In this document: positions 34,945-44,205 of the stretch, in pieces
Position numbering within the stretch: position 1 is the first letter of the stretch
How the letters are laid out: every line of letters starts with the position of its first letter
From: Bacillus sp. SM2101
GTDB lineage: Bacteria; Bacillota; Bacilli; Bacillales; SM2101
Length of the DNA: 64,000 nt
Direction: 5' to 3'
Assembly: GCF_018588585.1 (NCBI RefSeq)
Contig: NZ_JAEUFG010000008.1
Span: 124,001 to 188,000, forward strand
Position numbers and translations under genes: made by a program
Notes under the pieces: generated by a model
Seen by the model: the letters and a program-made list of their open reading frames with translations, nothing else
Database searches by the model: none
Told to the model about the DNA's origin: nothing

Positions 34945-36687
34945 CTAGATTAATTTCAAACCGTTTTCGATGAGTTGAGATAATGCCTTTTCTTCACTTT
35001 TTAAGCGGTTTAAGTCATTATGAAGTTTTTCTTGACCTTCAGGATTCAGATCATTTTCAGCTAGAAGCTCTAAAATTTCTAAGCGTAATAACCAATCATT
35101 AGGGAAGTCTTTATCTAGTTGATTTATCACTTCTAGTAAAGCTTCAGATGAATTTGAATGAAGACTAATATCTTCTCTTATTTCACGTACTTTTGTATAT
35201 AAATGATCTAATGGGCTTAAGGAGTTAGTTACGTTAGAATTAACCTCTTCGTCCTCTACTATGCTTTCTGATGAAAAATAAGCTTCAGGATCTGCTGCAC
35301 CAGCATAAACAGATGTAACGTGTGACCCAACAGCCATATCATACATACCCCAATCTGGTTGGAAAAGTGTTTGATCGCCATATGTGACTGAAGCTTCTTT
35401 GAAACGAATGAGAATTACTTTACTGTTCTTTCTTATCACTTCATGAACAATTCCAGCAACGATGACACCGCTTTCAAACTGTAGTGTTGCTTTGTCATCA
35501 ATAATAATTCCATGCTGCTCTAATTCAACATCAGTTAGGTCTTCTAAAGGTTTATCTTCTCCTTTTAGCTTTCCAATTGGTGATCCGAAGCCATCAGCAT
35601 GAACATCTTTCCCATGATTAGCAAGTTGTTTGTCATCAAATGATAAGATGGATTCGCCTGACGTATTTAAATAAACTGCTTCTTGTTTTTCATCCTTTAT
35701 TAGTTTTGAAACAGTCCCAGTCAACTGTAAGCCTGAACTATACTCAACTGTTGCAGTTGCACCAGATTGCACAGCTTTTTCTAGACTCTCTGTGCCACCG
35801 ACATAAAATGCCATCCGCTTTGAATATTCTTTGACAGCATCAATTAATTGATCAAAATCTTCGCAAACAAAAAGTTGAGGCTGTTTCGTTGTAATATCGA
35901 AACCAGTTGAAATAACATGATCTAGATCAAATGGAATTTTTTTAACTTCATCTGTTAAACAACTGCTACTTTCTCCAACAGATGATAATAGGCCTGCACC
36001 ATATATTTTAGGATCGTTGATGCTTCCTATTAGTCCATATTCTACTGTCCACCAGTAAAGTCGTGATATTTCTTCAGCTTCAGAGATTTGTGTAACAGCT
36101 TTCTGTTTTTCTGCAAGAATTCTTTCAGCTTCAGCAATCTCTTCTTCAGTTGTGCTTCCTTTTTCTAATAAATTAGATAATGTACGAACAGCTTCAAAAA
36201 CATCATGTTCTTCCTTTGTTGCGATAGCTTTTCGCCCAATTTCACCAAATGTTTTGACGTATTCAGCATATTTTTTATCACAAAGAATTGGTGCATGCCC
36301 TGCAGCTTCATGAATAATATCAGGAGCAGGTGTATATTCGATGTTTTCTAATTTCCGAATATCAGTTCCGATCGGGAGTAACCCATGAGCTTGGAAGTCA
36401 AAGAAAATTACTCCTGGAATATATCCATCTATTGCAACCGCACCCCAATTAAATGGCTGAAGGCTATTATGCATTTCTTCCACTCTAGGTATACGTTCAA
36501 TGTTCATGCCTGAGGCTGTAACACCATTTGTATAAGCTTCGTGAGCGACATCTTTAAAGAAATTTACATTTTGTCTCATCACATAACGCCAAACAGCGTG
36601 GTTAATAGGAGTGTACGCATCGTACTGCTGTTCAATAACATACTCTCTTAAATGAGCTGGAATCTCGCTTTTTTTTACTATATTCAT
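34945..36687 (-). CDS. aromatic amino acid hydroxylase (phenylalanine 4-monooxygenase family)
   Basis: Iron- and pterin-dependent oxygenase that should convert phenylalanine to tyrosine. HEAAGH gives the iron ligands H126 and H131, and E216 in WWTVEYGLI is the third. The catalytic domain covers about residues 1-330. A 250-residue C-terminal extension with no recognised fold follows, as in the long Bacillus members of the family. The frame is open upstream to 36768, but the ATG at 36687 has GGGAGGAAATAAC before it, giving 580 residues. It requires oxygen. A palindrome overlapping the promoter suggests repressor control. Tetrahydrobiopterin supply genes are not seen here. Confidence 0.88.
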   Translation of the reverse strand: MNIVKKSEIPAHLREYVIEQQYDAYTPINHAVWRYVMRQNVNFFKDVAHEAYTNGVTASGMNIERIPRVEEMHNSLQPFNWGAVAIDGYIPGVIFFDFQAHGLLPIGTDIRKLENIEYTPAPDIIHEAAGHAPILCDKKYAEYVKTFGEIGRKAIATKEEHDVFEAVRTLSNLLEKGSTTEEEIAEAERILAEKQKAVTQISEAEEISRLYWWTVEYGLIGSINDPKIYGAGLLSSVGESSSCLTDEVKKIPFDLDHVISTGFDITTKQPQLFVCEDFDQLIDAVKEYSKRMAFYVGGTESLEKAVQSGATATVEYSSGLQLTGTVSKLIKDEKQEAVYLNTSGESILSFDDKQLANHGKDVHADGFGSPIGKLKGEDKPLEDLTDVELEQHGIIIDDKATLQFESGVIVAGIVHEVIRKNSKVILIRFKEASVTYGDQTLFQPDWGMYDMAVGSHVTSVYAGAADPEAYFSSESIVEDEEVNSNVTNSLSPLDHLYTKVREIREDISLHSNSSEALLEVINQLDKDFPNDWLLRLEILELLAENDLNPEGQEKLHNDLNRLKSEEKALSQLIENGLKLI

Positions 36688-36754
36688 TGTTATTTCCTCC
36701 CTTACAAATAAAAAGTTGAGATAAGTTATTTGTGTCAAAATGGTGACGGTTAAT

Positions 36755-36792
36755 ATTATATCACACAAACGCTTTTAAGCTGTTGTGTGATA
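36755..36792 (-). promoter_or_regulatory. promoter with overlapping palindromic operator
   Basis: On the minus strand an extended -10 TGATATAAT (36763-36755) precedes the hydroxylase by about 70 bases. TATCACACAA (36759-36768) and TTGTGTGATA (36783-36792) form a perfect 10-bp inverted repeat with an inner GCTT/AAGC hairpin. The repeat covers the -10 and upstream DNA, the usual place for an operator. From here to 37138 the DNA is AT-rich with nothing else recognised. Confidence 0.55.
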
Positions 36793-37138
36793 AAGAAATT
36801 TTAAATTTCTTTACTTATTAAATAATGTATGCACGAAAACATAAGATAAATGCTTCGTTTTAGGCTATAAATACTAGAACCTACTTAATTAATTTAATAT
36901 TATATATGTGTTAGAATTCGTGTTATTTAATGATTAATATAATATTTCAATATTTAATAAAGAAATCCTGTCTTGTATTCTAATATTTTTGAATAATTAA
37001 AAATTATATAGATTCTTTTTGAATTTTGTGTGTTTTTTTGATTATACTAATTTTACCAAAGGATATATGGTATGATATGAAGAGATTCATTTATTAATTT
37101 AGCTGCTTTGTTAGTTACAAAAACGTAGGGGAATAGGT

Positions 37139-37591
37139 ATGTTGGATACGACACATTTGGCAAAGGATAAAAAAATCATATTTGCATGGTTGTTATTTGG
37201 CATTTATTTTTTGATGCTCATTTACATGATGTTCTTTGGATTTTCTAGAAGTAGTTTTGAAGAATCTTCGTACAACCTTATTCCATTTAAAACAATAGGT
37301 AATTATGTGAACAATATTGGACACTATAGTGCACGTGTAATAATGATAAACCTAATTGGGAATATCATTGTTTTTATACCTTTCGGATTATTTTTGTCTT
37401 TATTGATCCCTAAGCTGCGAAAAAGCAGTTTATTAATTTTAGTATTCATATGGTTGATTAGCAGTCTCGAATTACTTCAATTTGTTTTTAGCTTAGGTAG
37501 TTTTGATATTGATGACATTTTGTTAAATACAGTAGGTGCTTGGCTTGGATTAAAGGTGCTTCTAACAGTTAGAATGGCATTGGAAAATTAA
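37139..37591 (+). CDS. VanZ family membrane protein
   Basis: A 150-residue protein with four hydrophobic segments (about 16-35, 62-83, 90-117 and 128-147). NLIPFKTIGNY, NLIGNIIVFIPFGLFL, and FDIDDILLNTVGAWLG are the three conserved VanZ blocks. VanZ-like proteins are linked to low-level teicoplanin resistance in enterococci, but in bacilli their role is mostly unknown. GTAGGGGAATAGGT precedes the ATG. The next gene begins 29 bases after the stop and is probably co-transcribed. Confidence 0.85.
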   Translation: MLDTTHLAKDKKIIFAWLLFGIYFLMLIYMMFFGFSRSSFEESSYNLIPFKTIGNYVNNIGHYSARVIMINLIGNIIVFIPFGLFLSLLIPKLRKSSLLILVFIWLISSLELLQFVFSLGSFDIDDILLNTVGAWLGLKVLLTVRMALEN

Positions 37592-37620
37592 AGATAATAA
37601 TGGAAGGAGCTTATTTCATT

Positions 37621-38433
37621 ATGGTATCTATTACTCAATTCGCCCCCTACAGCTTAATAGAAAAAAAGGATTACTTAGCACATTTAGTTCGCGATCATGG
37701 CTTTAATTTCGAATTCAAAGAGGAGAGCAGTAAAGGTAGTAGCTCTTTAATTGATGATATAAACCATCATAAGTTGCAAACATTAACACGTGAAGAGCTT
37801 GTTGCATTACAATGGAATGAAGGGTTAATTGAAGCTGTTATCCAAAATGTCATGAGCCTAGTTTCTAAATATATTTATGTCGAAAACCTTGAAATAACAG
37901 TAGTCCCAGCCCTTGCAAAACCTCATCATATACCTCAGTCACTTTGTATTTTTGCCTATATAAACCATCATGGTAATATACTCATTTTCGTTCCACCAAA
38001 CCCAGATCTCGATTACTTAAAATACGTTTTAGCACACCAGGCTTTTTACTCTTCTCCACAAAGCCCAGTTAATCAATTGAACGGCATTTTTACTTTAGCT
38101 GATTGGTTTAAACTGGAGGGGGCAGCCCAGTATTTTAGTCTATCCTTCTTTGAAGATAAGCGTTGGTGGGCTGACTACACAATAGATGAAGGGAGATACT
38201 GGGCTAGTGTGAAAGGGTTGTTACAGTCAACAGATGTACAATTAAATAGGAAATTTTATTTTGGATTTTATGACGATGATATACCTACATATACTGGACA
38301 GGCATTTGCTTATAATATTGTTATGTCTTATGTAAAGAGGTACCCTATTAACTCTTTTACAGAGTTATTCAATATTGATGTACAACATCTATTTAAAAAT
38401 TGTGAGGACCGTCTTTCACCATGCAATGTATAA
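37621..38433 (+). CDS. DUF2268-like protein with a degenerate zinc site
   Basis: A 270-residue cytosolic protein. YVLAHQAFYSS (around residues 139-149) aligns by eye with the LAHExxH zinc-protease core of DUF2268 proteins, and WFKLEGAAQYF (about 161-171) with their EGLAExF segment. Here the catalytic Glu is Gln and the second His is missing, so protease activity is unlikely. GGAAGGAG precedes the ATG at 37621; an upstream in-frame ATG at 37600 overlaps that site and is rejected. It is probably co-transcribed with the vanZ-like gene. The family link is an inference from short motifs. Confidence 0.55.
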   Translation: MVSITQFAPYSLIEKKDYLAHLVRDHGFNFEFKEESSKGSSSLIDDINHHKLQTLTREELVALQWNEGLIEAVIQNVMSLVSKYIYVENLEITVVPALAKPHHIPQSLCIFAYINHHGNILIFVPPNPDLDYLKYVLAHQAFYSSPQSPVNQLNGIFTLADWFKLEGAAQYFSLSFFEDKRWWADYTIDEGRYWASVKGLLQSTDVQLNRKFYFGFYDDDIPTYTGQAFAYNIVMSYVKRYPINSFTELFNIDVQHLFKNCEDRLSPCNV

Positions 38434-38454
38434 TTGTAAGCTAACTTAAATAGT

Positions 38455-38523
38455 GTAGGCTCTTTTCGTAAACTTTGCTGTTTATTTATCAATAAATTGA
38501 TAGTGTGAATGAGAAAACAGCTT
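38455..38523. repeat. dispersed MITE-like repeat, short derivative copy 13
   Basis: Both ends are present (TAGGCTCTTTTCGTAAACTT at left, AATGAGAAAACAGCTTAA at right) with only about 25 bases between, so the whole unit is about 70 bp. It looks like an internal deletion. Confidence 0.7.
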
Positions 38524-38530
38524 AACGAAA

Positions 38531-38573
38531 AATAACGAATGGCAGATCTTAGAGAGGTCTGCCATTCGTTATT
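38531..38573. terminator. bidirectional terminator
   Basis: A 16-bp perfect stem AATAACGAATGGCAGA / TCTGCCATTCGTTATT with an 11-base loop separates convergent genes. It is among the most stable hairpins in the window. Confidence 0.85.
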
Positions 38574-38607
38574 GTAACACTATAAATCAGCGTGGATCAG
38601 TCCTCAG

Positions 38608-39720
38608 CTAGTTGCTCACGTCATCCTGATTAAATTTACCTATGTTTCGTATTTTTACATCTGATTTAATTGTGACGTCAATTTCTGGGTATACTTTATC
38701 CCAATCAAGGCTTTTCCACTCTTCATATGTAAGACTATTTCTTATTTTTTGGCCTAAGCCTATCACGTCAACATTATTCTTTTGTAGAAACTTCATTACA
38801 GCCATAGTTTCTTTATCAACGAGCTCTTTTATTATTTTTTCTAGTTTCTTTTGTTCTTTAGGTTCTTCAATATTCAAGTCACCGGTATACTCTTCTAAAG
38901 AACCTGTAACATGGATATCAATTTCTACTGAAAAGTGATCATCTTCTTTTTTGGTAATATGTATTTTATGTTTGTTACGAACATATGAAAGGTGAATATG
39001 ATCTGCAATATCTCCCTTCATTAAATCGATATCAAGTAATCCTTTACGAAAGTTTTCTCTTAAAAAAAATAAGTAGACAGCTTGTTTTCTTGAGATCGTC
39101 GTAATAAGTTTATCTTCATTAAACAAGGCAAAGCTGTCAAACTCAATATTATTTGAAGTTGCTGTAAATACTGGTAAAAAGGGGTCAATGCCATCATCAA
39201 AATAAGATCTAGAAAATTGATATAAATTAACAGATGGAAAAACAAATGTCTTTTCGAACTTATTTAACATTGTATCTAAATATAAACCTAAGTTAGGTTC
39301 TTTTTCTAATTTCTTTGTAATGATTTGATCTGCTTTTCCTTTTGTCACAGCTAGCTTTACTCTAGAGCCAATGCTAGGATCTCGTAATGCTGTATGAATA
39401 ATCGGTAAGATACCTTCTTTTGCGAGTTCTTCCCCAAATAACATAATCTCAAGCTGACCATTTACGATCTCAAAGCTTGATTGCGCCATCGTATCAATCT
39501 CAATATCTTTCGTTGAATTCCCAGATGCTTGCAGTGTTTCAAAAACGTTACCAGTTTCTGTAGCGCGAGGATATAAGGCTGTAACATCAAGATAAGCATC
39601 CTCCTCTTCAGAAAGGTCATAACCTATTGCATTGATCATAGCTAAGTCATCAATTCCATAACTAGTATAACAGCCACTTAATAGGACAATGCATATTGTT
39701 ACAAAGAATATGTTACGCAT
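38608..39720 (-). CDS. germinant receptor C subunit, Ger(x)C lipoprotein
   Basis: A 370-residue lipoprotein of the GerAC/GerBC/GerKC family. The signal peptide ends in LLSGC with C17 as the lipidated cysteine. The family blocks SYGIDDLAMINAIGYDL and the C-terminal SLTYEEWKSLDWDKVYPE are present. It sits on the outer face of the spore inner membrane with the A and B subunits. Its start overlaps the end of the upstream gerB by eight bases, so translation is coupled. Last gene of the four-gene operon; a 16-bp hairpin follows. Confidence 0.9.
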   Translation of the reverse strand: MRNIFFVTICIVLLSGCYTSYGIDDLAMINAIGYDLSEEEDAYLDVTALYPRATETGNVFETLQASGNSTKDIEIDTMAQSSFEIVNGQLEIMLFGEELAKEGILPIIHTALRDPSIGSRVKLAVTKGKADQIITKKLEKEPNLGLYLDTMLNKFEKTFVFPSVNLYQFSRSYFDDGIDPFLPVFTATSNNIEFDSFALFNEDKLITTISRKQAVYLFFLRENFRKGLLDIDLMKGDIADHIHLSYVRNKHKIHITKKEDDHFSVEIDIHVTGSLEEYTGDLNIEEPKEQKKLEKIIKELVDKETMAVMKFLQKNNVDVIGLGQKIRNSLTYEEWKSLDWDKVYPEIDVTIKSDVKIRNIGKFNQDDVSN

Positions 39721-40795
39721 TTGTTTTCCTCCTCATATGTGTGATGCTTATAAGTACTATAAGGATAATTGGTAATAAAATAGCTATTCCGATTTCAATT
39801 CGTGCAAGTATTGTTAAGGCTAATTCAACCTCTCTCATCAATGTCAGGTTCAAAGAAATTATAAACGTAACGACTAACAATAATGCAAATGAGCGATTTG
39901 GCTTTATTTTTGGCAAAGCGTGCTTTATAGCTTCATTTGCAGACCAATAATACATGACAACAGTAACTAAAACGGATAAAGAAGCTAAATTATATAGAAA
40001 GCCTTCAATTCGTTCCACAAAAGGAAATCTAATGTAATCAAGCAATGTCAACGAAGGAAATGATTCATTTTTTAAGTACTCAAAGCTAAAATAACCAAAA
40101 GATACAAAGCAAACGAAGAAATAGACCGTTGTTGTAATAACATTTGCATAAAAAAATGATTTAATTGTAGATCTCTTTACAGCTAAATAAGGAAACAATA
40201 GCAAGATAATTTCATACCCTAAATAAGCAGTAAACACTCCGCTACCACCTTCAACTAATTTTTTGCTGCCTTCAAAAATAAATGGTGTAAATCGAGACAA
40301 CCTAAATTCGGAAAGGTGGAAAAATAATAAAAACATAGTCCATATTGATAAAAAAAAGAAAATAACGGTTGCTTTACTAATATGGTAAATGCCACTCGTT
40401 ACGAGCCAATACGTTAATAATATTGATATAAATACGTATCCTGTAAATGGCATCGTCGGATAATATAACATTCTCAACAACATTTCAAAATCCTTTGCGA
40501 TAAGAACTGCCAAAGTACCCCATTGCAGAGCTAAAAGGAGGTAAAAAGGCCGCAGCAATGAAATAGGTAAAGCATCCTCAAATATGTTAAATATCGACCT
40601 TCCTTTACCGAAATGAAACACGAGACTAATGAGCACTATATTTAACATGACGATTATGGAGATTAGTAAAACTCCAATCCACCCGTTAGTTCCAAAAGCA
40701 TCAGCTGCTACACGAGGTAAGCTGAATAAAATAATCCCTGATTGAACCATATGGATAAGTATAGCAGTTGGAAAAGGTTGGAGTTTTTCTTGCAT
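39713..40795 (-). CDS. germinant receptor B subunit, GerB family (second copy in operon)
   Basis: A 360-residue membrane protein, about ten hydrophobic segments, of the amino-acid-permease-like B family that binds the germinant. The opening MQEKLQPFPTAILIHMVQSG and the TPFIFEGSKKLVEGG loop match the other B proteins here. It is the usual partner of the A gene 60 bases upstream and overlaps the C gene start. Order A-B-C at this end of the operon is that of standard ger operons. Confidence 0.9.
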   Translation of the reverse strand: MQEKLQPFPTAILIHMVQSGIILFSLPRVAADAFGTNGWIGVLLISIIVMLNIVLISLVFHFGKGRSIFNIFEDALPISLLRPFYLLLALQWGTLAVLIAKDFEMLLRMLYYPTMPFTGYVFISILLTYWLVTSGIYHISKATVIFFFLSIWTMFLLFFHLSEFRLSRFTPFIFEGSKKLVEGGSGVFTAYLGYEIILLLFPYLAVKRSTIKSFFYANVITTTVYFFVCFVSFGYFSFEYLKNESFPSLTLLDYIRFPFVERIEGFLYNLASLSVLVTVVMYYWSANEAIKHALPKIKPNRSFALLLVVTFIISLNLTLMREVELALTILARIEIGIAILLPIILIVLISITHMRRKTNA

Positions 40796-40855
40796 TCATA
40801 AGTCCCCTTTTCTTACAAAATCTTATTTAAGCTACTCTCAACTAGCTTTTTGTCG

Positions 40856-42343
40856 TTATTTTAATTTTTTTCTTGTATCATTTGTAGGGCTACTTATGTT
40901 AGGACGGGTATTAAAAATACTAAGAGGCCCTCTAATGATCGTATCTTTCCAACCACTAAGATTTGTTGGTGATATAGGCCAAAAATATGGCGCTTTTAAG
41001 TTAGTTAATCCAGTGAGGTGAATAACTAAACAAGCTATGCCAAATACAATGCCTAAGTTACCTAACAAACCAGCTAATAAAATAAATCCAAACCGAATAA
41101 TCCTAATAGAATTACTCATGACATAACTAGGTATGACAAAAGAAGAGATGGCAGAAATTGAAACAGCTATAATTAAAATATTACTCGTAATACCAGCGTC
41201 TACTGATGCTGACCCAATGACAATTCCTCCAACAATACCGATTGTTTGACCAATCTTCGTTGGTAGACGTGCTCCAGCCTCTCTTAACAACTCAATGGTA
41301 AATTCCATCAACAATGCTTCCATTATTGGTGGAAAGGGCACATTACTTCTTGATGTAATTAAGCTAATTAATAGTAAGTCGGGTACCATTTCATAATGAT
41401 ATGTAGTTATTGACACATACAGAGCTGTAAAAGAAACAGTTACAAATAAAGCAAAAAGGCGTAACAACCTTGTGGCAGATCCCACGAGCCACCGCTGGTT
41501 ATAATCATCTGTTGACTGAAAGAAATCAAAAAAGCTCGTTGGAGCACTGAACGCATAAGGACTGTTCTCCATCATGCCGACAACTTTTCCTTCAGTTAGT
41601 TTAGACGAAATGACATCGGGACGTTCTGTCGTATGAAATTGTGGAAAAGGTGAGTTTGGAGATTCATCGATTAATTGAACAAGCATGTTAACATCATAAA
41701 TTGCATCAATCTCTATGTTTTCGATCCTTGTCTTAGCATCTTGAACAATTTGTTGATCAGCAATGCCATCAATATATAATAAATACACGTTACTTTTTCC
41801 TATTTCACCTACCGACAATTTTAGTACTTTTAAATGAGAGCTTTTCACTCTACGCCTAATGAGAGATAGATTTGTATCTATTAGTTCATTTAATGCATCA
41901 TGTGGACCTGTTATAATTGTCTCAGATTCAGCTGTTTGTATCGCGCGTGTTTCTAACTTTGTAGCTTCGAATATATACGTATTATTTTCGTGAAAAATAG
42001 CAGCATTACCATCTAAGATCGCTTTTACTACTTCTTTATTATCGTGGCTAGGCTGAAATTGGCTTTGCTGTAGAAACGAGTGTACTTCTTCACGGTCAAG
42101 ACCTTCCATTTTATCAATAACATCACTGTTTAGTGTTTGTTTGTCAACCATATACTCGAAATAGATTAGCCTTACATCGACTCGTTGACAATATTTCTTA
42201 GATATGTCAGTACAATCTGTAAATTGCTGCTCAATATGTGAATAGGTAGGTTCAGGGTTACTATCATGCTTTTCTAATTCATTGTCGGATGTCTTCTTTT
42301 TAGCTGTATCATTTTTCATCCGCTTTTTAAAAAATGTAAACAC
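40856..42343 (-). CDS. germinant receptor A subunit, GerA family
   Basis: A 495-residue GerA/GerBA/GerKA-type protein. A charged N-terminal cytoplasmic region of about 250 residues is followed by four to six membrane segments. PFPPIMEALLMEFTIELLRE and RLPTKIGQTIGIVGG are the conserved blocks before the membrane part, and the short hydrophilic C-terminus is normal. The N-domains of this family oligomerise and transduce the germinant signal. It starts with GTG after GGGGTGATAAA. It stands between two B genes in the operon. Confidence 0.9.
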   Translation of the reverse strand: MFTFFKKRMKNDTAKKKTSDNELEKHDSNPEPTYSHIEQQFTDCTDISKKYCQRVDVRLIYFEYMVDKQTLNSDVIDKMEGLDREEVHSFLQQSQFQPSHDNKEVVKAILDGNAAIFHENNTYIFEATKLETRAIQTAESETIITGPHDALNELIDTNLSLIRRRVKSSHLKVLKLSVGEIGKSNVYLLYIDGIADQQIVQDAKTRIENIEIDAIYDVNMLVQLIDESPNSPFPQFHTTERPDVISSKLTEGKVVGMMENSPYAFSAPTSFFDFFQSTDDYNQRWLVGSATRLLRLFALFVTVSFTALYVSITTYHYEMVPDLLLISLITSRSNVPFPPIMEALLMEFTIELLREAGARLPTKIGQTIGIVGGIVIGSASVDAGITSNILIIAVSISAISSFVIPSYVMSNSIRIIRFGFILLAGLLGNLGIVFGIACLVIHLTGLTNLKAPYFWPISPTNLSGWKDTIIRGPLSIFNTRPNISSPTNDTRKKLK

Positions 42344-42498
42344 TTTATCACCCCGAATTTATAGTAATTTCTAACTATGTGAATAGATTAGTCTTAATAA
42401 ATGATTTGTCCTTAGTATGGACTTCTATAGATACTCTATTCCAAGATAGGATATACCAATATGTCATTTTAGAATCTTGACTAGAAGATTGGGATTAA

Positions 42499-43578
42499 TT
42501 AAACATTTTGTTTATGACGTAAATGAGATATTCCTAATGTTAATAAGAGTAGTGTAGGAAGTAATACTGCAATGATTGCTTCAGCAAAACCGAGACCGAG
42601 TAACCATTTATCAACTTCAAGAGAGCCCTTAACAAATAGTGATAAACAAAATGAGACAATTATTAAACTTAAAATCGATTTTCTAGGGGAAATCTTTGGA
42701 ATTGCTTGTCTAAGAACTTGATCAGCACCCCAATAAAAAAACACAACAGTGATAATCACTTCTAATATAAAAAAGTGAAAAACAAAGCCTTCAACCCTTT
42801 CTATGAATGGAAACTCCAAATATTCAAGCATAGTTAGGATTGGGAATTTTTCATTTAACAATTGACGATAGCTAAATAAGCCAAAAGCAACAAAACATGT
42901 ACTAAGATAGACAAAAGTGACTATGGCATGTCCGAGTAATACTGATTTTACAGCTGTTTTTGGTTTCAGCATATAAGGTATAAAAAGAAGGGTTAGCTCA
43001 TACCCTAAAAAAGCCGATACAACTTGTATCCCACCTTTGAATAACTCTTTGTCACCTTTAAAAACAAATGGCGTTAATCTTGTAAATCTAAACTCGGGTA
43101 GAAGAAATCCTAATAATAATGTCATTAAGATGACAGCGAAGAAAACAACAGAAGCTTTGGCGATGTGATAAATTCCTCTTCGAACGAGCCAATATGTAAA
43201 AAAAAGAGACATTAATACATATATGTATGCTGTACGTGTTGGATAGAAAAATAAATTCAATTGCAATTCGAAATTTTTTGCTATTAATACTCCAAGAGTG
43301 CTCCATAGTAACGCTAAAAAAAGATAAAATGGCCGCAATAAAAATTGTGGGAGTCCTTCATCCAAAATCTTAAAAATTGATTTTCCATTGCTATAAAAGA
43401 AGACTAAACCAATTGCTAATATGTTCACTGCTACTAGTAGAGATACAATTATTATCCCAATCCATCCATTCGTCCCAAAAGTCTCAGCACTGATACGAGG
43501 TAAAGTAATGATGGTAATTCCAATTTGTATCATATAAACAACGATAGTGACTTGATAAGGATGAAGTTTTTCTTGCAT
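42499..43578 (-). CDS. germinant receptor B subunit, GerB family (first copy in operon)
   Basis: A 359-residue B-family membrane protein, first gene of the operon, 155 bases before the A gene. It shares TFGTNGWIG, YWLVRRGIYHIAKAS and the EWGD-type C-terminal half with the second B gene and with the orphan at 33771. Two B genes may provide alternative ligand specificities with one A and one C subunit, as reported for some multi-B receptors in other bacilli. A sigma-G-like promoter lies about 40 bases upstream. AAGGAGATACAAC precedes the ATG. Confidence 0.9.
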   Translation of the reverse strand: MQEKLHPYQVTIVVYMIQIGITIITLPRISAETFGTNGWIGIIIVSLLVAVNILAIGLVFFYSNGKSIFKILDEGLPQFLLRPFYLFLALLWSTLGVLIAKNFELQLNLFFYPTRTAYIYVLMSLFFTYWLVRRGIYHIAKASVVFFAVILMTLLLGFLLPEFRFTRLTPFVFKGDKELFKGGIQVVSAFLGYELTLLFIPYMLKPKTAVKSVLLGHAIVTFVYLSTCFVAFGLFSYRQLLNEKFPILTMLEYLEFPFIERVEGFVFHFFILEVIITVVFFYWGADQVLRQAIPKISPRKSILSLIIVSFCLSLFVKGSLEVDKWLLGLGFAEAIIAVLLPTLLLLTLGISHLRHKQNV

Positions 43579-43621
43579 GTTGTATCTCCTTATTTTGTTA
43601 CATGTTTTATGGAGCTTTGAT

Positions 43622-43651
43622 TAGTATTAGCAATTGAGCTTTAACTATTCA
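43622..43651 (-). promoter_or_regulatory. sigma-G-like promoter of the ger operon
   Basis: On the minus strand TGAATA (43651-43646) and AATACTA (43628-43622) are 17 bases apart, one mismatch from the sigma-G pattern TGAATA / CATACTA. Transcription would begin about 37 bases before the first gerB, in the forespore as expected for germinant receptors. Confidence 0.6.
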
Positions 43652-43753
43652 AAGAACAAATACGATGTAGGATCGAAACAATATAGGTGTAACGTGTATT
43701 TAGGGAAGTAATAGAAATTATATTGAAAGTCTAGAACTATGCTGCTTATTGTT

Positions 43754-43913
43754 ATAGGCACTTTTCGTACACTTTGTTGTTATTTTTCACTTACATTTAA
43801 GGAACTAATGTGTTTTAGATAACTTTATAACCTTTGAGAAGTAAATGAAGCTCCGAACGATAGCTATATTTGTGTTTAGCTCTTTTTACGGAAAGCAACA
43901 ATGTGAAAACTTC
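43754..43913. repeat. dispersed MITE-like repeat, copy 14
   Basis: Left C-end ATAGGCACTTTTCGTACACT then TTGTTG; internal GTGTTTAGCTCTTTTTACGG; right reversed G-end CAACAATGTGAAAACTTCCT. It lies upstream of the ger operon, in the gap 43652-44205. Confidence 0.75.
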
Positions 43914-44029
43914 CTATTACAAACACCTAAACATAGACTAAGAAAATTTTTGATAGGCATAGGGGGATGTCCATACCGATTATTTACTACATACATATAA
44001 TAGATAGAAGCGGAAGGATGCTGTAAAAT

Positions 44030-44095
44030 ATGTTCAGACAGTTACCCTATATTAAAAAGTATCTATTTGGGTCGGTATTTAGGCTATCTTTTTAG
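44030..44095 (+). CDS. possible 21-residue peptide
   Basis: MFRQLPYIKKYLFGSVFRLS is followed by F and a stop, after GGAAGGA at a rather long distance. It is basic and hydrophobic. Very weak evidence. Confidence 0.2.
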   Translation: MFRQLPYIKKYLFGSVFRLSF

Positions 44096-44205
44096 AATGG
44101 GTAATAAACATCTAAATAAAATTACAGTAATTGAGTATTAATAAACCTTTTCTAGTATTGCTATTTATCCTTCTCGCAAGATTTAGTTAGAAAGGAGGAA
44201 TAAAT

